Notes: generated by a model from the sequence alone, not told the origin. A stretch of DNA of 64,000 bases from Caballeronia sp. BR00000012568055 (GCF_029439455.1 NZ_JAQFVG010000358.1:140076-204075); one strand, 5' to 3'. Counted from the first letter of the stretch, positions 1 to 10,001 are shown. Numbers and translations: made by a program.

Positions 1-9
1 CACAATGTC

Positions 10-18
10 TGTGGATAA
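10..18 (-). promoter_or_regulatory. Single DnaA-box-like 9-mer in the unassigned left edge
   Basis: TGTGGATAA is the reverse complement of the consensus DnaA box TTATCCACA. A second, one-mismatch copy (TGTGGAAAA) follows within about 15 bases. The rest of bases 1-256 shows no convincing gene; it is the 3' flank of comM plus AT-rich sequence. A single box does not make an origin and dnaA is not nearby, so this may be chance or a titration site. Confidence 0.25.
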
Positions 19-256
19 CTGTGTGGAAAAGAGTGTGCGCCGACCCTCAAAAGCCCGATCCATGCGGTTTACCTTAAATTGCCTTTCTTCGTGGCAAGTT
101 AAATAGTTCAATAAAATCAATGGTCTGTAAAAAAGGCGCAAACGATTGGTTAGTTACGACGAAAATCCGATCCGGATCGCGTTGGTGTGCATAAGTCAAG
201 ACTTGACAGGCAATTTTTCACCAGAGCATTGCGCAGACCCAATTGATTTCGCTTTC

Positions 257-1801
257 TCAAGCAATCGATAACGCGCGCCGATATTGGATGCCCTCTGCCA
301 CGTGAGCAGCGCTCGGCGCGTCTGTGCCCGCCAAATCCGCGATCGTGCGGATGACCTTCAGCACGCGATAGTGCGCGCGCGCCGACCAGCCGAATCGTTC
401 GCCGGCGGCGCGCAGGAATGCTTCGCCGTGCGAGTCGAGACTGCAGACATCGTCGGCTTCGCGGCCATCGAGTTCGCGATTGGTTTTGCCTTGGCGACGC
501 AGTTGGATGTCGCGCGCCACGGCCACGCGTTCTGCGACCATCGCGCTCGATTCGCCGCGCGGTGCATCGCGGGCGGATAACTCGGCGGGCGAGAGCGCAG
601 GCAGTTCGATCTGCATATCGATGCGATCCATTAGCGGACCAGAGAGCTTGCGCAGATATCGCGTGGCGATGTCCGGTGAGCAGCGGCATCGGCCACTCGG
701 ATCGCCGTGCCAGCCGCACGGGCATGGGTTCATCGCCGCGATCAACTGGCAAGACGCGGGGAAATCGGCTTGCTGCGCGGCGCGCGAGATCGTGATGCGG
801 CCCGCTTCGAGCGGCTCGCGCAGCGTTTCGAGCACTTTTCGATCGAACTCGGGAAGCTCATCGAGAAACAAAACGCCCAGATGCGCCAAGGTGATTTCGC
901 CCGGTTGCGGCGGATTGCGCCCGCCGACCAGCGCCGCCGAACTCGACGAATGATGCGGCGCGCGGAACGGCCTTCGACGCCACTGCGCAGGCGTAAAGCC
1001 GATCGCGCTGGCCGAAAGAATCGCGGCGGAGGAAAGCGCTTCGTCGTCGGTCATCGGCGGCAAAAGTCCGGGCAAGCGCGATGCGAGCATGGACTTTCCC
1101 GCGCCGGGCGGACCCATCATCAGCAAGTGATGACCGCCCGCCGCCGCGACTTCGAGTGCGCGACGCGCCGCCGCCTGACCGATCACATCGGATAAATCGG
1201 GCGATGGCGCGCTCGTCGCAACGTCCAGCGTTTCGACGGCTTGCACCGGTCTGAGGCGCGCATCGGGCACGCCGTTCAGATGCGCGCAAAGCGATGGCAA
1301 ATCCGCCGCGCCGAACACATCGATGCCCGGCACCAGCGCCGCTTCCGCTGCACTCGCCAGCGGCACGTAGACCTCGGGCACACGCGCGTCGGGCATCGAC
1401 AAGAACTGGCGGGCTGCACCGCAGACCATTGCGAACGCGCCGCGCATGGGACGCAGCGCGCCCGTCAGCGACAACTCGCCCGCAAACTCCCGATGCTCCA
1501 GCGATTCAGCCGGAATCTGGCCGCTCGCCGCCAGAATGCCGAGCGCAATCGGCAAGTCGAATCGGCCAGTTTCTTTGGGCAGATCGGCAGGCGCGAGATT
1601 GACGGTGATACGACTGACGGGAAAATCGAAGCCGCAGTTCTGCAACGCGGCGCGCACGCGCTCACGGCTTTCGCGGACTTCGAGATCGGGCAATCCGACG
1701 ATGGAAAACGACGGCAACCCGTTTGAGAGATGAACTTCGACGACAACTTCCGGCGCGCGCCCAGGGGCGGGCGCGCGGCTGCGCACCACGGCAAGCGACA
1801 T
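257..1801 (-). CDS. comM: ComM/YifB family AAA+ ATPase (Mg-chelatase-like)
   Basis: Full-length 514-residue member of the YifB/ComM family. The N-terminal ChlI-like domain occupies about residues 20-180. A Walker A motif GPPGAGKS sits at residues 230-237 and a Walker B segment VLFLDELPEF near 305, followed by the Mg-chelatase C-terminal domain, which carries a Cys-rich CPCGWHGDPSGRCRC segment typical of the family. ComM is known as a hexameric branch-migration helicase that helps integrate single-stranded DNA during natural transformation. The ATG start gives the usual family N-terminus (MSLAVVRSRA). It lies downstream of ubiK on the same strand with a gap of about 100 bases. comF is also in this window, but no DNA-uptake pilus genes are visible. 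Confidence 0.95.
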   Translation of the reverse strand: MSLAVVRSRAPAPGRAPEVVVEVHLSNGLPSFSIVGLPDLEVRESRERVRAALQNCGFDFPVSRITVNLAPADLPKETGRFDLPIALGILAASGQIPAESLEHREFAGELSLTGALRPMRGAFAMVCGAARQFLSMPDARVPEVYVPLASAAEAALVPGIDVFGAADLPSLCAHLNGVPDARLRPVQAVETLDVATSAPSPDLSDVIGQAAARRALEVAAAGGHHLLMMGPPGAGKSMLASRLPGLLPPMTDDEALSSAAILSASAIGFTPAQWRRRPFRAPHHSSSSAALVGGRNPPQPGEITLAHLGVLFLDELPEFDRKVLETLREPLEAGRITISRAAQQADFPASCQLIAAMNPCPCGWHGDPSGRCRCSPDIATRYLRKLSGPLMDRIDMQIELPALSPAELSARDAPRGESSAMVAERVAVARDIQLRRQGKTNRELDGREADDVCSLDSHGEAFLRAAGERFGWSARAHYRVLKVIRTIADLAGTDAPSAAHVAEGIQYRRALSIA

Positions 1802-1905
1802 GATTTCACCCGAATCGGCGCGACGGCCAAACTAGCCACGCGCCGGTAATAGAACTAGAACGTCACGGCTCGCTCGCCGAGGTTTCTACGCAAGAAGCGG
1901 AACGC

Positions 1906-2178
1906 TCAGTCTTGCGACTGCGACGAACCCGAGCCGGACGCGCCCAGCTTCTGCTCGAGCTGCGCAACGCGCTTTTCCAGCTCTTCCAGCCGCGCACGCG
2001 TGCGTACGAGGACTTGCGTCTGCGTATCGAATTCTTCGCGCGTGACCAGATCGAGCTTGGAAAAGCCCTGCGCGAGCATCGCCTTCATATTCTTTTCGAC
2101 GTCTTTAGCCGGCGAATTCTGGAAAAACTCGCTCATTTTCTGCTGCAGATCGTTGAAAACGTCGTTGGGCTGTTTCAT
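1906..2178 (-). CDS. ubiK: UbiK, accessory factor of ubiquinone biosynthesis (BMFP family)
   Basis: A 90-residue protein of the YqiC/BMFP family (DUF526). The N-terminal half is an amphipathic helix region containing FFQNSPAKDVEKN. Residues about 50-80 form a coiled coil (RARLEELEKRVAQLEQKLGA), followed by a Ser/Gly/Gln-rich tail. Family members promote aerobic ubiquinone synthesis by bridging Ubi proteins and membrane lipid, and form trimers. The ATG at 2178 is preceded by a good AAGGGAG ribosome binding site; the same frame is open further upstream but without a better start. It is divergent from glnK across about 400 bases. Confidence 0.9.
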   Translation of the reverse strand: MKQPNDVFNDLQQKMSEFFQNSPAKDVEKNMKAMLAQGFSKLDLVTREEFDTQTQVLVRTRARLEELEKRVAQLEQKLGASGSGSSQSQD

Positions 2179-2482
2179 CGTTGCTCCCTTCTTGCACAAA
2201 TTTAGTGCGTTCATTGTTAGGTCAGTGCCCCGAATTATCGAATGATCGATTTTGGTGCGTAACGAAAGACTGTCTGCGCACTTCGAAGCACCTTTCAGGC
2301 GTCGCGATTTTAAGCTCGCGCCGCCCTGGCGATTTCCGCCCTTGCCCCTTTTTGCGGGACTCGGCGACCACTCTAGCAACGAAGCCCAAGCCGCGCCAGC
2401 GGGCGGACCGGGCATTAGCCATTCGGCCGACCCTTTGCAGCCGAGTTTCACGAAATCCCGCAAACCCGCGAAAACATTAGCA

Positions 2483-2498
2483 TGGCATACGAGTTGCA
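2483..2498 (+). promoter_or_regulatory. Sigma-54 (-24/-12) promoter of glnK-amtB
   Basis: TGGCAT-ACGAG-TTGCA matches the RpoN consensus TGGCAY-N5-TTGCW with the GG and GC doublets at the required spacing, about 85 bases before the glnK start. This fits NtrC-activated transcription of the P-II/ammonium transporter pair. The surrounding 2179-2584 gap holds no gene; I did not find an unambiguous paired NtrC site in it. Confidence 0.85.
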
Positions 2499-2563
2499 TA
2501 AGAGGCGCGGACCAAATCTGCACGCTTCTCCGAGCGGCCCCGCAGAACGGACGAAGGATCTGA

Positions 2564-2923
<360 letters not shown>

Positions 2924-2971
2924 CAACATCAATTTCGACGTAAGAAACAAGCGACAAGAGGAACCAGAAGA

Positions 2972-4447
2972 ATGCGCAACTTTTTGATGTCACTGTTGGT
3001 GGCGGGCGCGCTGGTCGGCGCGAATGTCGGCACCGCTCTCGCCCAGGACGCGTCCGCTCCGGCCGCCGCCTCGGCACCCGCGGCCTCCGATTCCGCCGCA
3101 AGTGCACCGGCCAGCGCCAATACGGCGATGGCTTCATCGGCTGATGCAGCTTCGGCGGCGGCCGCCGCTTCGGGCGCATCCGATGCCGCACCCGCCGCAC
3201 CGACCGAGCCGGTCATGGTCGATTCGTCCAAGATCAGCTCGGGCGATACCGCCTGGATGCTGACCTCCGTCGCACTCGTGCTGTTCATGACCATCCCCGG
3301 TCTGGCGCTGTTCTACGCCGGCATGGTCCGCAAGAAGAACGTGCTCGCCACCGTCATGCAGAGCTTCGCGATCTGCTGTCTGGTGACGATCCTCTGGACC
3401 GTGGTGGGCTACAGCATCGCGTTCACGCCGGGCGGGTCGTTTATCGGCGGCTTCTCGCGTGTGTTCCTGCACGGCATGGCCTATATCAAGGGCGACAAGG
3501 CGACCACGCTCACCGTCAGCCATCTGGCCACGACGATTCCCGAGTCGGTCTACTTCGCCTTCCAGCTCACGTTCGCGATCATCACTCCGGCGCTTATCAC
3601 CGGCGCGTTCGCTGACCGCATGAAGTTCTCGGCGATGCTGGTGTTCATGGCGCTGTGGTCGCTGATCGTCTACTCGCCGATCGCGCACATGGTCTGGGAA
3701 CCGACCGGCTGGCTGGCTTCTGCTGGCGTGCTCGACTTCGCAGGCGGCACGGTGGTTCACATCAACGCGGGTATCGCGGGTCTGATGTGCTGTCTGGTGC
3801 TCGGCAAGCGCGTCGGCTATGGCCGTGAAGTGATGGCCCCGCACAATCTCGTGCTCTCGCTGATCGGTGCATCGATGCTGTGGGTGGGCTGGTTCGGTTT
3901 CAACGCGGGTTCGGCAGTCGCAGCAGACGGCCGCGCCGGCTTCGCGATGCTTACCACGCAGATCGCAACCGCCTTCGCCGCTTTCGGCTGGATGTTCGCG
4001 GAGTGGATTTCGAAGGGCAAGCCTTCGGTGCTCGGCATCATCTCGGGCGCGGTGGCCGGTCTGGTGGCAGTGACGCCGGCTTCGGGCTTCGTCGGCGTGA
4101 CGGGCGCGATCGTGATCGGCATCGTGGCGGGCGTGGTCTGCTTCTGGTCGGCCACGTGGCTCAAGCACAAGTTCGGCTACGACGATTCGCTCGACGCGTT
4201 CGGCGTGCACGGCGTGGGCGGTATCCTCGGCGCGCTGCTGACGGGCGTGTTCGCGGTGAAGGATATCGGTGGCTTCGACGGCAGCGTGCTGGTGCAGGCG
4301 AAGGGCGTGCTCGTGACGCTGGTGTACTCGGGCGTCGTCAGCTTCGTGCTGCTGAAGGTCATCGACATGGTCATGGGTCTGCGCGTCACGGAAGAAGAGG
4401 AGCGCGAAGGTCTGGACGTCACGCTGCACGGCGAGCACGTCGAATGA
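2972..4447 (+). CDS. amtB: Ammonium transporter with alanine-rich N-terminal extension
   Basis: A 491-residue Amt/MEP/Rh channel of the cytoplasmic membrane. A signal peptide (residues 1-24, MRNFLMSLLVAG..ALAQ) is followed by an Ala/Ser/Pro-rich stretch to about residue 85, then eleven predicted membrane helices. Family landmarks such as the FYAGMVRKKN segment and the GGTVVHINAG and GVHGVGG histidine regions are visible. It takes up ammonium, gated by GlnK. The start is supported by a GAGGAA ribosome binding site 48 bases after glnK, so the two form an operon. The long low-complexity linker before the first core helix is an addition to the minimal E. coli form. A strong terminator follows at about 4.55 kb. 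Confidence 0.94.
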   Translation: MRNFLMSLLVAGALVGANVGTALAQDASAPAAASAPAASDSAASAPASANTAMASSADAASAAAAASGASDAAPAAPTEPVMVDSSKISSGDTAWMLTSVALVLFMTIPGLALFYAGMVRKKNVLATVMQSFAICCLVTILWTVVGYSIAFTPGGSFIGGFSRVFLHGMAYIKGDKATTLTVSHLATTIPESVYFAFQLTFAIITPALITGAFADRMKFSAMLVFMALWSLIVYSPIAHMVWEPTGWLASAGVLDFAGGTVVHINAGIAGLMCCLVLGKRVGYGREVMAPHNLVLSLIGASMLWVGWFGFNAGSAVAADGRAGFAMLTTQIATAFAAFGWMFAEWISKGKPSVLGIISGAVAGLVAVTPASGFVGVTGAIVIGIVAGVVCFWSATWLKHKFGYDDSLDAFGVHGVGGILGALLTGVFAVKDIGGFDGSVLVQAKGVLVTLVYSGVVSFVLLKVIDMVMGLRVTEEEEREGLDVTLHGEHVE

Positions 4448-4542
4448 TGAAACTGCCGCGTCGATCGATCGGCGCGGCGAGCAAGTTGCAGCACGCGGAC
4501 CGGCACAGGTCCGCTGTTCACGGAACGAGCGCAGCGACTTGG

Positions 4543-4567
4543 CCCGCCTCAATGGCGGGTTTTTTTT
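4543..4567 (+). terminator. Rho-independent terminator after amtB
   Basis: Perfect CCCGCC/GGCGGG stem with a short TCAAT loop and an eight-T tract. It closes the glnK-amtB operon before gshA. Confidence 0.9.
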
Positions 4568-4705
4568 CGTCCGTAGCGCGTGCGTCGTGGTTTCGTCCAA
4601 CGTGTGCGGAAGCCAGGCCCGGAAACCCTTGGTAATCACCGGTTCATACCCAATTAGGCAAAGCAATTGCTCTACAATCTTTTCTCCCCCGATCGCGAGT
4701 AATCA

Positions 4706-5995
4706 ATGGTCCCGCATTTAGTTACGGCGTTGAGTGGCCCGCTGCTCGATCTCGAGCGGAAAATTCTCGAAGCCACGCCCGCCATCGAGCGGTGGTTCCG
4801 GCTCGAATGGCAGGAGCACACGCCGCCGTTCTACTGTTCCGTCGATCTGCGTAACGCGGGGTCCAAACTCGCGCCCGTCGATACGAACCTGTTCCCCGGC
4901 GGCTTCAACAATCTGCCGCAGGAAGTGCTGCCGCTGGCCGTGCAGGCGGCGATGGCATCGATCGAAAAGATTTGTCCGGACGCGAAGAACCTGCTGGTCA
5001 TTCCCGAACGGCATACGCGCAACGCGTTCTATCTGGAAAACGTCGCGCGCCTCGCGCTGATCATGCGTCAGGCGGGCTTGAACGTCCGTTTCGGCACGCT
5101 CGATGAAAACATCCATGGACCGGTGACCATTCCGCTCGCGGACGGCCAGAAGATCGTGCTGGAACCGCTGGAGCGTTCGCATCGGCGGCTCGGATTGAAG
5201 AATTTCGATCCGTGCTCGATCCTGCTGAACAACGATTTGTCGGCGGGCATTCCGCCCGTGCTCGAGAACCTGCACGAGCAATACATTCTTCCGCCGCTGC
5301 ACGCGGGTTGGGCCGTGCGTCGCAAGTCCACGCATTTCTCCTGCTATGACGAGATCGCCAAGAAGTTCGCCAAGCTGGTCGAGATCGATCCGTGGATGGT
5401 GAATCCGTACTTCGCGCATGTCGAAGGCGTGGATTACGAAGCGCGCACCGGCGAGCAGGAATTGACCGATGCCATCGATGGCGTGCTGAAGAAGATCGCG
5501 AAGAAGTATCGCGAGTATGGAATCAGCGAGAAGCCGTATGTCGTCATCAAGGCGGATGCGGGCACGTATGGCAAGGGCGTCATGACCGTGCACGATGCCA
5601 GCGAAGTCGCCGCGCTCACCAAGCGCGAACGCACGAAGATGAACGACGCGAAGGAAGGGCTGGAAGTGCACGATGTGATCGTGCAGGAAGGCGTGCATAC
5701 CTTCGAGCGCGTGGAGAACGCGACGGCCGAGCCAGTCGTGTACATGATCGATCGATACGTCGTCGGCGGTTTCTATCGCGTGCACGACTCGCGCGAACGC
5801 GATCAGAACCTCAACGCGCCCGGCATGCACTTCGTGCCGCTGGGCTTCGAACATACCGCGTTGCCGGACACGCACGCCAAACCCGGCGCGGCGCCGCCGA
5901 ATCGCTTCTACATGTACGGCGTGGTGGCGCGGCTGGGGCTGCTGGCGGCATCGGTGGAACTGGAACGGACCGATCCGGAAGCCATTCAGGTGTGA
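4706..5995 (+). CDS. gshA: Glutamate-cysteine ligase, proteobacterial GshA_3-type (PF08886-like)
   Basis: A 429-residue enzyme joining glutamate and cysteine, the first step of glutathione synthesis, in the cytoplasm. It belongs to the compact glutamate-cysteine ligase family seen in beta- and some gammaproteobacteria, not the E. coli GshA family. I recognise conserved blocks such as FPGGFNNLP near residue 55 and KADAGTYGKGVM near residue 290, which has an ATP-grasp-like look. gshB follows 51 bases downstream on the same strand, which supports the pathway call. The ATG at 4706 has a weak upstream GAG-type ribosome binding site. Confidence 0.92.
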   Translation: MVPHLVTALSGPLLDLERKILEATPAIERWFRLEWQEHTPPFYCSVDLRNAGSKLAPVDTNLFPGGFNNLPQEVLPLAVQAAMASIEKICPDAKNLLVIPERHTRNAFYLENVARLALIMRQAGLNVRFGTLDENIHGPVTIPLADGQKIVLEPLERSHRRLGLKNFDPCSILLNNDLSAGIPPVLENLHEQYILPPLHAGWAVRRKSTHFSCYDEIAKKFAKLVEIDPWMVNPYFAHVEGVDYEARTGEQELTDAIDGVLKKIAKKYREYGISEKPYVVIKADAGTYGKGVMTVHDASEVAALTKRERTKMNDAKEGLEVHDVIVQEGVHTFERVENATAEPVVYMIDRYVVGGFYRVHDSRERDQNLNAPGMHFVPLGFEHTALPDTHAKPGAAPPNRFYMYGVVARLGLLAASVELERTDPEAIQV

Positions 5996-6046
5996 TCGCG
6001 CGGTCTGCGGTAAGCTCGCAACCCGCGCATCAACTAGCAAACGCAC

Positions 6047-7009
6047 ATGGACATCCTCTTCATCGCCGATCCTCTGGATCATTTCAAGATCTACAAGGAC
6101 ACCACCTACACGATGATGGCCGAAGCCTTCCGGCGCGGCCACACGCTCTACGCCTGCGAGCCGCATCATCTCGCGTGGACGGGCGGCGGCGTGGAGGCGA
6201 GCGCGCGGCGCATCACGATCGTCGGGGATCTGGCCAACAGCGATCGCTCGCCGTGGTACGCGGCCGAGCAAGCCGAGTACAAGAAACTCACCGATTTCGA
6301 CGCCATTCTGATGCGCAAGGACCCGCCCTTCGACATGGAATACGTCAATTCGACGTGGCTGCTCGAAATGGCCGAACGCGCGGGCGCGAAAGTCTTCAAC
6401 AAGCCGCAGGCAATCCGCGATCACTCCGAAAAGCTCGCCATCGCCGAATGGCCGCAATACGTCGTGCCGACGCTCGTCACGCGCGATGCAGCGCGTCTGC
6501 GAGCCTTCCACGCCGAACACGGCGATGTGATCCTGAAGCCGCTCGACGGCATGGGCGGCATGGGCGTGTTCCGCGTCAAGGCGGACGGCATGAACCTCGG
6601 TTCGATCGTCGAAATGTTGTCGGAGAATGGCGCGCGTTCGGTGATGGCCCAGCGCTTCATCCCCGAAATCGTCGATGGCGACAAGCGCATTCTGGTGATC
6701 GGCGGCCGTCCGGTGCCGTATTCGCTCGCGCGGATTCCGCAAGGCAGCGAAGTGCGCGGCAATCTCGCGGCGGGCGGTCTTGGGCGAGCGCAGCCGCTGT
6801 CGGCGCATGATCGCGAAATCGCCGAGACGCTCGGGCCGGTGCTTCAGTCGCGCGGTCTGCTGCTCGCGGGACTGGACGCGATCGGCGACTATCTCACCGA
6901 AGTGAACGTGACCAGCCCGACGTGCTTCCGTGAAATCATGGATCAGACCGGTTTCGATGTCGCCGGTATGTTCGTCGATGCGCTGGAACAAGCTGCCGGC
7001 AAGCACTGA
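6047..7009 (+). CDS. gshB: Glutathione synthetase
   Basis: A 320-residue ATP-grasp enzyme adding glycine to gamma-glutamylcysteine. The N-terminal substrate domain begins [20 protein letters not shown]. The ATP-grasp region carries a Gly-rich loop ([12 protein letters not shown]) and the late metal-binding segment [13 protein letters not shown]. Length and motif order match E. coli GshB. It completes a two-gene glutathione operon with gshA. The ribosome binding site is weak, consistent with coupled expression from gshA. Confidence 0.95.
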   Translation: MDILFIADPLDHFKIYKDTTYTMMAEAFRRGHTLYACEPHHLAWTGGGVEASARRITIVGDLANSDRSPWYAAEQAEYKKLTDFDAILMRKDPPFDMEYVNSTWLLEMAERAGAKVFNKPQAIRDHSEKLAIAEWPQYVVPTLVTRDAARLRAFHAEHGDVILKPLDGMGGMGVFRVKADGMNLGSIVEMLSENGARSVMAQRFIPEIVDGDKRILVIGGRPVPYSLARIPQGSEVRGNLAAGGLGRAQPLSAHDREIAETLGPVLQSRGLLLAGLDAIGDYLTEVNVTSPTCFREIMDQTGFDVAGMFVDALEQAAGKH

Positions 7010-7267
7010 CGGAAACTGAAGCGCGCGCACAAAACGGTCGTGGCAGGGACTGTTACAATCGGTCTCGCGCTGCAACAAATAACAGGGCGCGAACACCTGC
7101 TTTCGCTTTCATCCGTGATTAAGAATCCGGGCGCAAGCTGAATTCAGGTCGGTTGAAAGTCTCGGGTTGAGAACCATCTGAGACTCATAAGGATATCGTC
7201 CCGCGCCGCTCGCGCGCTTTCGAGCGATCTTCGACATTTCTGTCGCTAGAGAGGCAGCAATCCTGAC

Positions 7268-7762
7268 ATGGCTGGCATTCTGATCATTGCGCATGCACCG
7301 CTCGCAACCGCGCTTCGCGACTGCATCGCACATATTTACGGCGGCTTGCCCGCGCGTATTGGTGTTATCGACGTGACGCCGGACTGCGATCCGGTCGAGG
7401 TGCGTGCGTTTGCGCGCTCCGAAATCGATCGTCTGAGGGAAGAGAACGGCGCAATCGTGCTGACCGACGTGTTCGGCGCCACGCCCGGCAATATTGCCGC
7501 GAGCCTGTACGACGCCAACGTGCGCGTACTCGCCGGCTGCAATCTTCCGATGCTCGTGCGCGCCGTGTGTTACCGCACCACGCCGCTCGACACGCTCACC
7601 GAAAAAATCCTGCAAGGCGGCACCAAGGGCATCCAGGAACTCGATTCATCGACGCCGCTCAATCCATGCGCGTTGGCCAACAAGGCGGCCAGTTCGCCCG
7701 ATGCGGTCGCCGCCTGTCCGGTGACGCCGGAACTGGCCACTGCCAAGGCCGCCAGCCACTGA
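7268..7762 (+). CDS. PTS mannose/fructose-type EIIA domain protein
   Basis: A 164-residue single-domain EIIA of the mannose (ManX) fold. The phosphorylatable histidine is His9 (ILIIAHAPL). The LTDVFGATPGNIA loop and the NLPMLVRA segment match the fold. The last ~30 residues are a family-variable tail. HPr and enzyme I follow immediately, but there is no EIIB or EIIC, so sugar transport is unlikely. I infer a regulatory phosphorelay like the IIA-HPr-EI chains of other betaproteobacteria, possibly acting on a kinase or carbon-storage regulator. A GAGAGG ribosome binding site precedes the ATG. Confidence 0.88.
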   Translation: MAGILIIAHAPLATALRDCIAHIYGGLPARIGVIDVTPDCDPVEVRAFARSEIDRLREENGAIVLTDVFGATPGNIAASLYDANVRVLAGCNLPMLVRAVCYRTTPLDTLTEKILQGGTKGIQELDSSTPLNPCALANKAASSPDAVAACPVTPELATAKAASH

Positions 7763-7798
7763 CGTCGCTCAATTCTCAACTTGCCTGACCGGAGCATC

Positions 7799-8068
7799 AT
7801 GCTGCAACAGGAAACAACGATCGTTAATAAGCTGGGGCTTCACGCACGCGCATCCGCGAAGCTCACGCAACTGGCAGGCAACTATCAATGCGAAATCTGG
7901 ATGAGCCGCAACGGCCGCCGGATCAACGCGAAAAGCATCATGGGCGTGATGATGCTGGCGGCGGGTATCGGCAGCACGGTGACGATTGAGACCGAAGGTT
8001 CCGATGAAGCCGAGGCCATGCAGGCCATTCTCGCGCTGATCGCCGACAAGTTCGGAGAAGGGCAGTAA
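7799..8068 (+). CDS. ptsH: Phosphocarrier protein HPr
   Basis: An 89-residue HPr. His15 lies in the active-site block KLGLHARASAKL, and Ser46 in NAKSIMGVMM is the site that HPr kinase would phosphorylate. It passes phosphate from enzyme I to the upstream EIIA. The ATG at 7799 is chosen because a GGAG ribosome binding site sits directly before it and because it places His15 and Ser46 at their canonical numbers; an in-frame TTG at 7781 is less likely. A terminator follows. Confidence 0.94.
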   Translation: MLQQETTIVNKLGLHARASAKLTQLAGNYQCEIWMSRNGRRINAKSIMGVMMLAAGIGSTVTIETEGSDEAEAMQAILALIADKFGEGQ

Positions 8069-8096
8069 GCGCTTCGGTGTATCGTCAGTTTCCTGG

Positions 8097-8122
8097 AAAG
8101 CCGCGTTTCTACGCGGCTTTTT
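8097..8122 (+). terminator. Terminator between ptsH and ptsI
   Basis: AAAGCCGCG/CGCGGCTTT stem around a TTTCTA loop, ending in a T-rich tract. It would separate IIA-ptsH transcripts from ptsI or attenuate read-through, so ptsI may be expressed at a lower level or have its own promoter in 8123-8240. Confidence 0.8.
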
Positions 8123-8240
8123 CATGTCCGGAGCAAATCCGACCCCGCCTTCCGCGACTCCGCAAACGTTCGAACTTATAATGATCGCGCGGCTTTCGGG
8201 GCCAACGCCGGCCGCGTAGAAATCGAATAAGGAGAAGCGC

Positions 8241-10001
8241 GTGTCCTTCACGCTGCACGGAATTCCCGTCTCACGCGGCATCGCCATCGGGCGCGCGTAT
8301 CTGATCGCGCCGGCGGCGCTCGATGTCGCGCATTATCTGATCGAACCGGATCAGATCGACGCTGAAATCGCGCGTTTCCACGCTGCGCAGGCAACCGTGC
8401 TCGCCGAACTCGAAACGCTGCGCGAAGACCTCTCCGCCGACGCGCCCAGCGAAATGAGCGCGTTCATTAACGTTCATACGATGATCCTGAACGACGCCAT
8501 GCTCGTGCAGGAAACCATCGATCTGATTCGTACGCGGCGCTACAACGTGGAATGGGCGCTGACCGAGCAGCTCGAAATTCTCGGCGGCTATTTCGATGAA
8601 ATCGAAGACGAATATCTGCGCGAGCGCAAAGCGGACGTGGAGCAGGTCGTCGAGCGTTTGCTGAAGGCGCTGGCGGGCGCGCCGACGACCGCGTCCTTGG
8701 TGGCGCATACGGCCGCGAGCAACGGCCATAACGAGATGATTGTCGTCGCGCACGATATCGCGCCGGCCGACATGCTTCAGTTCAAGACGCAGGCGTTCAA
8801 GGGCTTTGTGACGGACCTCGGCGGTCGCACGTCGCATACGGCGATCGTCGCGCGCAGTCTCGGCATTCCGGCCACGGTCGGCGTGCAGCAGGCGAGCGTG
8901 CTGATCCGGCAGAACGATCTGATCATCGTCGATGGCGACCACGGGATCGTGATCGTCGATCCCGCGCCGATCGTGCTCGAAGAGTATTCGTATCGGCAGA
9001 GCGAAAAGCTGCTGGAACAGCGCAAGCTGCAACGCCTCAAGTTCTCGCCCACGCAAACGCTGTGCGGCACGAAGATCGAACTGTGCGCGAATATCGAATT
9101 GCCGGAAGATGCGCAAGTCGCCGTGGAAGCGGGCGCGATGGGCGTCGGCCTGTTCCGCACGGAATTCCTCTTCATGAACCACAAAGATCAGTTGCCCGAA
9201 GAAGAGGAGCAGTTCGAAGCATATAAGCGCGCGATCGAGCTGATGAACGGCAAGCCGGTGACCATCCGCACGATCGATGTCGGTGCGGACAAGCCGCTCG
9301 ATTCCATGACCGCCGCCGATGGTTACGAAACCGCGCCGAACCCCGCGCTCGGTCTGCGCGCGATCCGCTGGAGCCTGTCCGAACCGCAGATGTTCATGAC
9401 GCAACTGCGCGCGATTCTGCGCGCATCGGCGTTCGGTCCGACCAAGATTCTGATTCCGATGCTCGCGCACGCGCAGGAAATCGATCAGACGCTCGACTTG
9501 ATTCAGGAAGCCAAGCGCCAATTGGACGATGCCGGTATCGCCTACGATCCGAAGGTGCAGGTCGGCGCGATGATCGAGATTCCGGCAGCGGCGATTGCCG
9601 TGCGGCTATTCCTGTCGCGTCTGGATTTTCTGTCGATCGGCACGAACGATTTGATCCAGTACACGCTGGCGATCGATCGCGCGGACAACGCCGTCGCGCA
9701 TCTCTACGATCCGCTGCATCCCGCGGTGTTGAACCTGATCGCGTACACGTTGCGCGAGGCGAAGCGCGCGGGCGTGCCGGTTTCCGTATGCGGCGAAATG
9801 GCCGGCGATCCGACCGTCACGCGCTTGTTGCTCGGCCTCGGTCTGACCGAATTTTCGATGCACCCGAGCCAGTTGCTGGTCGTGAAGCAGGAGATTCTGC
9901 GCTCGAATCTGAAGGCGTTCGAAAAGCCCGTCGCGGATGTGCTCGCGGCTTACGAGCCGAACGAGTTGCAGGCCGCGCTGGCTGCGTTACAGAAGGTGTG
10001 A
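8241..10001 (+). CDS. ptsI: PTS enzyme I (phosphoenolpyruvate-protein phosphotransferase)
   Basis: A 586-residue enzyme I, near the usual length. It transfers phosphate from PEP to HPr. Domain order: N-terminal HPr-binding helices, the phosphohistidine domain with active His199 in GGRTSHTAIVARS, then the PEP-binding TIM barrel with GLFRTEFLFM, the DVGADKPL loop, and the VSVCGEMAGDP active-site segment. The GTG start at 8241 is set by an AAGGAG site seven bases upstream. It ends convergently with, and overlaps by 15 bases, the moeB-like gene on the other strand. It is the terminal member of the IIA-HPr-EI set. Confidence 0.95.
   Translation: MSFTLHGIPVSRGIAIGRAYLIAPAALDVAHYLIEPDQIDAEIARFHAAQATVLAELETLREDLSADAPSEMSAFINVHTMILNDAMLVQETIDLIRTRRYNVEWALTEQLEILGGYFDEIEDEYLRERKADVEQVVERLLKALAGAPTTASLVAHTAASNGHNEMIVVAHDIAPADMLQFKTQAFKGFVTDLGGRTSHTAIVARSLGIPATVGVQQASVLIRQNDLIIVDGDHGIVIVDPAPIVLEEYSYRQSEKLLEQRKLQRLKFSPTQTLCGTKIELCANIELPEDAQVAVEAGAMGVGLFRTEFLFMNHKDQLPEEEEQFEAYKRAIELMNGKPVTIRTIDVGADKPLDSMTAADGYETAPNPALGLRAIRWSLSEPQMFMTQLRAILRASAFGPTKILIPMLAHAQEIDQTLDLIQEAKRQLDDAGIAYDPKVQVGAMIEIPAAAIAVRLFLSRLDFLSIGTNDLIQYTLAIDRADNAVAHLYDPLHPAVLNLIAYTLREAKRAGVPVSVCGEMAGDPTVTRLLLGLGLTEFSMHPSQLLVVKQEILRSNLKAFEKPVADVLAAYEPNELQAALAALQKV

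Noticed and set aside
1-60. A replication origin at the left edge
   Set aside because: Only one exact DnaA box and one near match are seen, with no AT-rich unwinding region series, dnaA or parAB nearby.
3134-4666. A 510-codon minus-strand frame opposite amtB
   Set aside because: Composition is His/Arg-rich low complexity and it mirrors the third-position GC bias of amtB.
4718-7096. A 792-codon open frame on the minus strand opposite gshA and gshB
   Set aside because: It is antisense to two well-supported genes, is rich in Arg and His as expected from the complement of GC-rich codons, and has no recognisable domain.
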